A stretch of DNA of 64,000 bases from Pelorhabdus rhamnosifermentans. GTDB lineage: Bacteria; Bacillota; Negativicutes; UMGS1260. The notes under the pieces are model-generated. The model ran no database searches. It saw nothing but the letters and a program-made list of their open reading frames with translations, and had not been told where the DNA came from. Positions 61,491 through 64,000 of this stretch are shown here, piece by piece (the first letter of the stretch is position 1; each line of letters begins with the position of its first letter). The translations under genes and the position numbers were made by a program. Location of the stretch: positions 120,991 through 184,990 of the forward strand of contig NZ_JAHGVE010000009.1 of NCBI RefSeq assembly GCF_018835585.1, read 5' to 3'.

Positions 61491-63752
61491 TTATTTTGTT
61501 TCAATATATAATTCAGGAGGAATAGCCGCGATCAATGATGAGACTTCATTGCAATAACAGAGAATTAGGCGATGTAAAGCACGTGTGCAGCTAGTGTAGA
61601 GAACATGACGATCTGTTTTACTTTCATAACTTTTTTTATCAACATTCACAATAATGACTCCATCGAATTCCAGTCCTTTTGCTAGATAAGTCGGAATGAC
61701 GACAACGCCACGGCTAAAAGTTGCATCGTCAGTGGCTATGAGATGCATTTTTGTTTTGGTGCGTAGGACGGGATAGATTTTCTCTGCCTCCTGGGCTGTT
61801 TTACAAATGACTGCGATGGAGCGGCAACCATCAGCTTGAAGTCCTTCGATGGTATGGAGGATGCTATCTGTAAGGCAAGACGGCTCTTGTATGTGCATGA
61901 GTTCAGGGAGTTTACCAGGTCGATTTACGCTAGCTAAGACTTGCTGGCCGCCTAGGAGTTCTGTCGAAAATTTTTGAATTTCTCGTGTTGAGCGATAACT
62001 GCGTGATAGTTTTAAAATGAGTGGGTTTTCTACTGCAATTGCTTGACCTGCTTCTTTAAAACTGGCAACTTGAAGACAAGGATGAATGGATTGGGCAGGA
62101 TCTCCCAGTACTGTCCATGAGCAGTGCGGAAAGAGCCGGGCTAAAATTTTATATTGCAGTATTGTGTAATCTTGGGCTTCGTCGATGACGAGGTGTTTCA
62201 TGTCGTAATTAGCTGGAAAACCTTCGAGTATTCCTTTGAAATAAAGGAGAGAAAATGAATCTTCATAAAAAAGCTGACCAGAATCTAATTGGGAAAGCGT
62301 TTGAGTGCAAATAGCAGGCCATTCGCGTGGAATGACGGTGTTATGGGCTAAACGGTGAAATAAGGCCTTATCACAAAAGAGTCGACGGTACAGCTTTAGC
62401 GGCGACGGCAAGGCTGTTAAACGTTCAATTTGTTCGAATATCGGGCGAAGGTCTTTTCGTGCTGCCATTCTTGCCAAGGCTTTTAGTTCTTTTTCGTTTA
62501 CTACATCTGATGAAGTTGTTATTTCAGTTTCTTTTTCTTGTCTGAGACTAGTGACAAATTGTTGTAGGCGGTTTTGAATGAGCTGGCGTATCTTGGTGAG
62601 GCGTTTAGATGGTGGTAGAGAAGCAAAACGATTTAAATAATAGTTTTGCCAATCTTCCTTACTAAATATAGTTTTTCCATTAAATTCTATGCTTGGATAA
62701 CTTTTCATTGCCTGAGTATTTAAATAGGCCAGATAGTTTTGTAGAATCGTTTCAAAAGCAGCGGATGATTTATAACGAATGCCTGATTGACGCACGCGCA
62801 ATTTATGATTGGGCACACTCGTAAAAAGATATTCTAGTTGCGCAGAACGTTCTTCAAATTTTATCGGCAGTTGCGTCATGAAACGCATCATATAATCGTA
62901 AAAAGTTATTTGTAGGACGTTTTCTTCGCCAATTTCTGGCAAAACATTGGAAATATAATCGCTGAAAATATGATTTGGAGAAAAAATGATAATGTTATTT
63001 GCTGTAATTGTTTTTCTTTCCCGATAAAGCAGATAGGCAACACGGTGTAAAGCAATGGAGCTTTTTCCGCTGCCAGCAGCCCCTTCAACAAAGAGCAAGC
63101 GATGCCCTTCATCGCGGATAATACGATTTTGTTCGCGTTGAATACTCGTGACAATGGTTTTCATCTTATCATCGACACTGCGTCCGAGTATTTCTTGGAG
63201 GATATCATCATCAATTTTTATTTCGGAATCAAACATATATTTTAGTTCGCCATGAATGATTTTATATTGGCGTTTGAGCGTAATGTTGCCACGAATTTCA
63301 CCAACTGGGCAGTGGTAGAAGGCGGGGCCTCGCTCGAAGTCATAAAACATACCAGCAATTGGTGTTCGCCAGTCATAGATAATTAATTCACCTGAATCAG
63401 GATTAGCTAAACTGGCAATTCCAATATAAATCGGTTCAGATAACAGTGAGACACCTGCTTCTTCTTCAGCAAAATCAATACGGCCGAAATATGGGGAAGA
63501 AGCCATCTTTTGTAGTTGAAAATGTTTCTGATGAATGACAGCGCTGATATTTTTTTGACGAGTAACAACTTCAATGAGTTGCGCCTCATCACTCGTGTTT
63601 CCGCTAAGATTTTCCCAATAATCTGTGAGATTCTTGTGTAGTTCTACACGAGAATCATTGCAATCTATGGCTGTTGAGTCTAATTGCCTATTGATTTGTT
63701 GGAGTGTATCTTCCAGCTTTATTAATTCAGCTTGTTGTTCTTTTTCGTCCAT
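61491..63752 (-). CDS. helD: HelD-like RNA polymerase-recycling ATPase (UvrD/Rep superfamily)
   Basis: Encodes 753 residues (AGGAGGAAAA before ATG). An N-terminal coiled-coil arm (about 1-60) precedes DWRTPIAGMFYDFERG, Walker A EGAAGSGKSSIALHRVAYLLY, VIDEAQDYT and LSRSYRSTREI. The N-terminal arm, absent from UvrD and Rep, fits HelD, which pushes stalled RNA polymerase off DNA. Convergent with yunB, only 12 bases apart. Confidence 0.88.
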   Translation of the reverse strand: MDEKEQQAELIKLEDTLQQINRQLDSTAIDCNDSRVELHKNLTDYWENLSGNTSDEAQLIEVVTRQKNISAVIHQKHFQLQKMASSPYFGRIDFAEEEAGVSLLSEPIYIGIASLANPDSGELIIYDWRTPIAGMFYDFERGPAFYHCPVGEIRGNITLKRQYKIIHGELKYMFDSEIKIDDDILQEILGRSVDDKMKTIVTSIQREQNRIIRDEGHRLLFVEGAAGSGKSSIALHRVAYLLYRERKTITANNIIIFSPNHIFSDYISNVLPEIGEENVLQITFYDYMMRFMTQLPIKFEERSAQLEYLFTSVPNHKLRVRQSGIRYKSSAAFETILQNYLAYLNTQAMKSYPSIEFNGKTIFSKEDWQNYYLNRFASLPPSKRLTKIRQLIQNRLQQFVTSLRQEKETEITTSSDVVNEKELKALARMAARKDLRPIFEQIERLTALPSPLKLYRRLFCDKALFHRLAHNTVIPREWPAICTQTLSQLDSGQLFYEDSFSLLYFKGILEGFPANYDMKHLVIDEAQDYTILQYKILARLFPHCSWTVLGDPAQSIHPCLQVASFKEAGQAIAVENPLILKLSRSYRSTREIQKFSTELLGGQQVLASVNRPGKLPELMHIQEPSCLTDSILHTIEGLQADGCRSIAVICKTAQEAEKIYPVLRTKTKMHLIATDDATFSRGVVVIPTYLAKGLEFDGVIIVNVDKKSYESKTDRHVLYTSCTRALHRLILCYCNEVSSLIAAIPPELYIETK

Positions 63753-63856
63753 TTTTTCCTCCTGATCGGGTATGACACGATGGCATTTATAAAATTATGA
63801 GCGCTTCATCGTTCTTTACTTGATTTATGATGATAACAAATTACCTTTCTTTATAT

Positions 63857-63889
63857 CATAACATATACTGGCGCAATAGTTATGTTATG
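63857..63889. promoter_or_regulatory. Inverted repeat upstream of helD
   Basis: CATAACATA (63857-63865) and TATGTTATG (63881-63889), perfect 9-bp arms 15 bases apart, about 105 bases upstream of the helD start. Candidate operator. Confidence 0.35.
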
Positions 63890-63902
63890 AAGAAATTAAC
63901 AG

Positions 63903-63923
63903 AAAAGTCGGAATCCGACTTTT
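63903..63923. terminator. Short palindrome near the right end
   Basis: AAAAGTCGGA A TCCGACTTTT. Perfect 10-bp arms with A and T tails, so it may terminate in either direction. The genes it would serve are unclear. Confidence 0.4.
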
Positions 63924-63939
63924 CGTTATGAAAAAAGCA

Positions 63940-63968
63940 TTGACACAATAAAATGCCTGTGATAAGAT
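63940..63968 (+). promoter_or_regulatory. Strong sigmaA promoter facing out of the window
   Basis: TTGACA (63940-63945), 17-base spacer, TAAGAT (63963-63968). No start codon or ribosome site follows in the last 32 bases. The GTCGCTAAAAACGAC hairpin-like start suggests a structured transcript (stable RNA or leader), but the window ends. Confidence 0.7.
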
Positions 63969-64000
63969 AAACGAGTCGCTAAAAACGACAGACAAATGCT

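Noticed and set aside
1..64000. CRISPR arrays, IS transposases or phage structural genes
   Set aside because: No regularly spaced repeats, transposase motifs or capsid/tail genes were seen; the only recombinase is the sigK-element one.

Overview
The window is a chromosomal segment of a spore-forming, diderm member of the Firmicutes, most likely class Negativicutes (Sporomusaceae-like). The gene order is Bacillus/Clostridium-like: glyQS, dnaG-sigA, infC-rpmI-rplT, T-box-controlled thrS and pheST, mutS2. Sporulation genes are present (sigK, yyaC, ytxC, yunB). An OstA/LptA-like periplasmic protein points to an outer membrane. This is an inference from gene content; no rRNA gene lies in the window.

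Layout. 1-6.5 kb: end of glyQ, glyS, then a PEP synthase gene with its regulators ccpN and ppsR. 6.5-8.2 kb: LptA-like gene, divergent from a dGTPase gene. 8.3-14 kb: dnaG, sigA, two tRNAs, trmK, nif3 and RNase P RNA. 14-23.3 kb: trxA, a heme-pathway-type radical SAM enzyme, a Cys-rich protein, aroH, a GT2 glycosyltransferase, a c-di-AMP riboswitch controlling an NlpC/P60 hydrolase, an ABC exporter, and a znuA-zur-znuC-znuB zinc operon behind a perfect 16-bp palindrome. 23.3-28.3 kb: yyaC, then sigK split by a compact element. 28.3-38.3 kb: rubrerythrin, sbcDC, hrpB, cca, dacF. 38.4-48.3 kb: ytxC, T-box-thrS, L20-type leader-infC-rpmI-rplT, an rRNA methyltransferase, a yqzL-like mini-gene, T-box-pheST. 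48.4-64 kb: zapA, DUF421 protein, a phosphomutase-like enzyme, a U32 protein, mutS2, a YbaB homologue, a class A PBP, tyrS, yunB and helD. A strong promoter faces out of the right end.

The most notable system is the sigK intervening (skin-like) element at 24537-27943. It is 3407 bp, far smaller than the elements I know from B. subtilis and C. difficile. It lies between two in-frame copies of a 9-bp core, AATGAGATT, which contains the AATGA core known from B. subtilis. Exact recombination between the copies rejoins the two halves into a 232-236 codon pro-sigmaK gene. The element carries a large serine recombinase beginning next to the left junction, inverted ACAGATAAAC arms just inside both junctions, and a divergent 62-aa gene that is a good candidate for the recombination directionality factor. 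It also carries two unknown small genes and a YbaK-type deacylase gene broken by a single-base deletion in a T-run.

RNA-level regulation is dense: two T-boxes (specifiers ACC for thrS, UUC for pheS), an L20-type leader ahead of infC (which appears to start at AUU), a c-di-AMP riboswitch and RNase P RNA. Several short genes not evident from long open frames are listed: a 29-aa membrane peptide opposite the end of yyaC, a YqzL-like 30-aa protein, a YjcZ-like 34-aa Gly-rich membrane peptide, and a 14-codon leader ahead of dnaG.
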